This document shows, piece by piece, positions 62,685 to 64,000 of a stretch of 64,000 nt of DNA (the stretch's first letter is position 1; every line of letters starts with the position of its first letter). The notes under the pieces were generated by a model. That model made no database searches, was not told the origin of the DNA, and saw only the letters and a list, made by a program, of their open reading frames with translations. Both the position numbers and the translations under genes were made by a program. The stretch lies in assembly GCF_007827975.1 (NCBI RefSeq), contig NZ_VITT01000003.1. One strand, given 5' to 3'. The stretch is from Nitrospirillum viridazoti (GTDB lineage: Bacteria; Pseudomonadota; Alphaproteobacteria; Azospirillales; Azospirillaceae).

Positions 62685-63029
62685 ATGACGGAGTTCGATA
62701 GTCAGGGAAATGAGGGCGGCACTGGCGGCGACGGCACCAACACCGGTGTCGTGGTCAAGGCCAAGCCCAAGACCAAGAAGCCCTCCATGTACAAGGTCTT
62801 GATGTTGAATGACGACTACACCCCCATGGAGTTCGTCGTTCACATCCTGGAGCGTTTCTTCTCGAAGAATCGGGAGGAAGCGACGCGGATCATGCTGCAT
62901 GTCCATCGCCGTGGCGTCGGCGTGTGCGGCGTGTTCACCTACGAGGTGGCGGAAACGAAAGTGACCCAGGTGATGGATTTCGCGCGCCAGAACCAGCATC
63001 CCCTGCAATGCACCTTGGAGAAGGATTAG
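62685..63029 (+). CDS. clpS: ClpS adaptor protein
   Basis: A 114-residue N-recognin that hands proteins with Leu, Phe, Tyr or Trp N-termini to ClpAP. The core is KKPSMYKVLMLNDDYTPMEFVVHILERFFSKNREEATRIMLHVHRRGVGVCGVFTYEVAETKV, with the NDDYTP and HV..H binding-pocket residues in place. The first 25 residues form the flexible tail that engages ClpA. clpA starts five bases after the stop. Confidence 0.97.
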   Translation: MTEFDSQGNEGGTGGDGTNTGVVVKAKPKTKKPSMYKVLMLNDDYTPMEFVVHILERFFSKNREEATRIMLHVHRRGVGVCGVFTYEVAETKVTQVMDFARQNQHPLQCTLEKD

Positions 63030-63034
63030 TAGGC

Positions 63035-64000
63035 ATGCTCTCGCGTAATCTCGAGCAGACGCTGCACCGGGCCCTAGCTTACGCCAATGAGCGTCGGCAC
63101 GAGTACGCGACCCTGGAACACCTTCTGCTGGCCCTCACCGAAGACCAGGACGCCCTGGCCGTGCTGCGCGCCTGCGGCGTGACCGTGGAGAAGCTGCGCG
63201 TCGAACTGGGCGAGTACCTGGACAACGAGCTCAGCAACCTGATCTCCAGCCGGTCCGAGGACGCCAAGCCCACCGCCGGCTTCCAGCGGGTGCTGCAGCG
63301 CGCCGCCATCCACGTCCAGAGCTCCGGCCGGGAGGAGGTGACCGGCGCCAACGTGCTGGTCGCCCTGTTCTCCGAACGGGAAAGCCACGCCGTCTATTTC
63401 CTGCAGGAGCAGGAGATGACGCGGTTCGACGCGGTCAACTACATCTCCCACGGCATCGCCAAGTCCCCCGGCCGGTCGGAGACGAAGCGCGTCAGTGGCG
63501 CCGAGGAGGAGACGCCGGCCGGCGAGAAGGCGCCCAAGAAGGGCACCGAAGCGCTGGAGGCCTATTGCGTCAACCTCAACAAGAAGGCGCTCAGCGGCAA
63601 GATCGATCCCCTGATCGGCCGCGGGCAGGAGGTTGACCGCACCATCCAGATCCTCTGCCGCCGCTCCAAGAACAACCCGCTGTACGTGGGCGACCCGGGT
63701 GTGGGCAAGACCGCCATCGCCGAGGGCCTGGCCCGCCGCATCGTCCACGGCGAGGTGCCAGAGGTGCTGCAGAACGCCACCATCTTCGCGCTGGACATGG
63801 GCGCGCTGCTGGCCGGCACCCGCTATCGCGGCGATTTCGAGGAACGGCTGAAGTCCGTGCTGTCGGAGCTGGAGGCGGTCGAGGGCTCCGTCCTGTTCAT
63901 CGACGAGATCCACACGGTGATCGGTGCCGGCGCCACCTCGGGCGGCGCCATGGACGCCAGCAACCTGCTGAAGCCGGCCCTGGCCAGCGGCGCGCTACGC
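63035..64000 (+). CDS. clpA: ATP-dependent Clp protease ATP-binding subunit ClpA (partial)
   Basis: The first 322 codons of ClpA; the gene continues past the window edge. The N-terminal double-Clp domain (MLSRNLEQTLHRALAYANERRHEYATLEHLLLAL) binds ClpS. The first AAA+ module has Walker A GDPGVGKT and Walker B LFIDEIHTVIGAGATSGGAMDA. It unfolds substrates for ClpP. With clpS and the leucyltransferase bpt it completes the N-degron route in this window. Confidence 0.96.
   Translation, partial: MLSRNLEQTLHRALAYANERRHEYATLEHLLLALTEDQDALAVLRACGVTVEKLRVELGEYLDNELSNLISSRSEDAKPTAGFQRVLQRAAIHVQSSGREEVTGANVLVALFSERESHAVYFLQEQEMTRFDAVNYISHGIAKSPGRSETKRVSGAEEETPAGEKAPKKGTEALEAYCVNLNKKALSGKIDPLIGRGQEVDRTIQILCRRSKNNPLYVGDPGVGKTAIAEGLARRIVHGEVPEVLQNATIFALDMGALLAGTRYRGDFEERLKSVLSELEAVEGSVLFIDEIHTVIGAGATSGGAMDASNLLKPALASGALR

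Overview
The window is high-GC chromosomal DNA from an alphaproteobacterium, most likely a Rhodospirillales/Azospirillaceae member (Azospirillum- or Nitrospirillum-like; an inference from gene content and order, not a database match). Supporting signs are the order glyA-nrdR-ribD-ribE-ribBA-ribH-nusB-thiL, yceD-rpmF-plsX-fabH-ihfA-merR, MucR and LdtR-type regulators, a phasin, Bpt, a cytochrome bc1 assembly chaperone and a membrane pyrophosphatase. Genes are dense, with short intergenic hairpins acting as terminators, and almost everything is housekeeping.

Layout. 1-13.6 kb: era, then recO-parC, separated by a ~9.4 kb accessory block. The block holds an AT-rich unknown gene with a nuclease-like E...D...ExK pattern, a copper ATPase (copA) behind a textbook CueR-type promoter, a TPR/glycosyltransferase-like gene overlapping cueR, a DUF1801 protein, a parDE toxin-antitoxin pair with a clear operator, and a PAS-PAS-GGDEF-EAL protein. 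13.8-22.6 kb: an exported GH9 glycosidase with a palindromic operator, a CPBP membrane protease, an exported SCPU-like protein, bpt, an orphan motB carrying an EF-hand, two alpha/beta hydrolases and a VOC protein. 22.6-27.2 kb: hemB, a 3-hydroxyisobutyryl-CoA hydrolase, an LdtR-like MarR regulator, a small conserved gene and mucR.

27.2-36 kb: rpiB, glyA, nrdR, the riboflavin genes, nusB, thiL, a FliL-like protein and a GNAT protein. Two rib genes have lost expected catalytic residues: the GTP cyclohydrolase II half of RibBA, and the histidine of lumazine synthase. 36-44.5 kb: hppA, bamE, the bc1 chaperone, yceD-rpmF-plsX-fabH and ihfA-merR. 44.8-54.5 kb: tRNA-Pro(GGG), cutA, a CoA-binding protein, a thioesterase, rplM-rpsI, a Crp-like regulator preceded by a triple 17-bp repeat, arfB, a flavoprotein, a sterol-desaturase-like protein, an RlmM-like methyltransferase and an orphan LuxR-type response regulator. 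55-64 kb: galU, ugd and a phosphomannomutase/phosphoglucomutase for nucleotide-sugar supply, a dacA-SPOR carboxypeptidase with a CPBP protease, a phasin behind three TTGC-N3-GCAA sites, and clpS-clpA (clpA runs off the end).

I found no complete new multi-gene system, no CRISPR array and no insertion sequence. The best leads are the AT-rich nuclease-like gene in the block that splits era from recO, the copA/TPR/cueR arrangement, the EF-hand in MotB, the altered RibH and RibBA active sites, and several unannotated operators.
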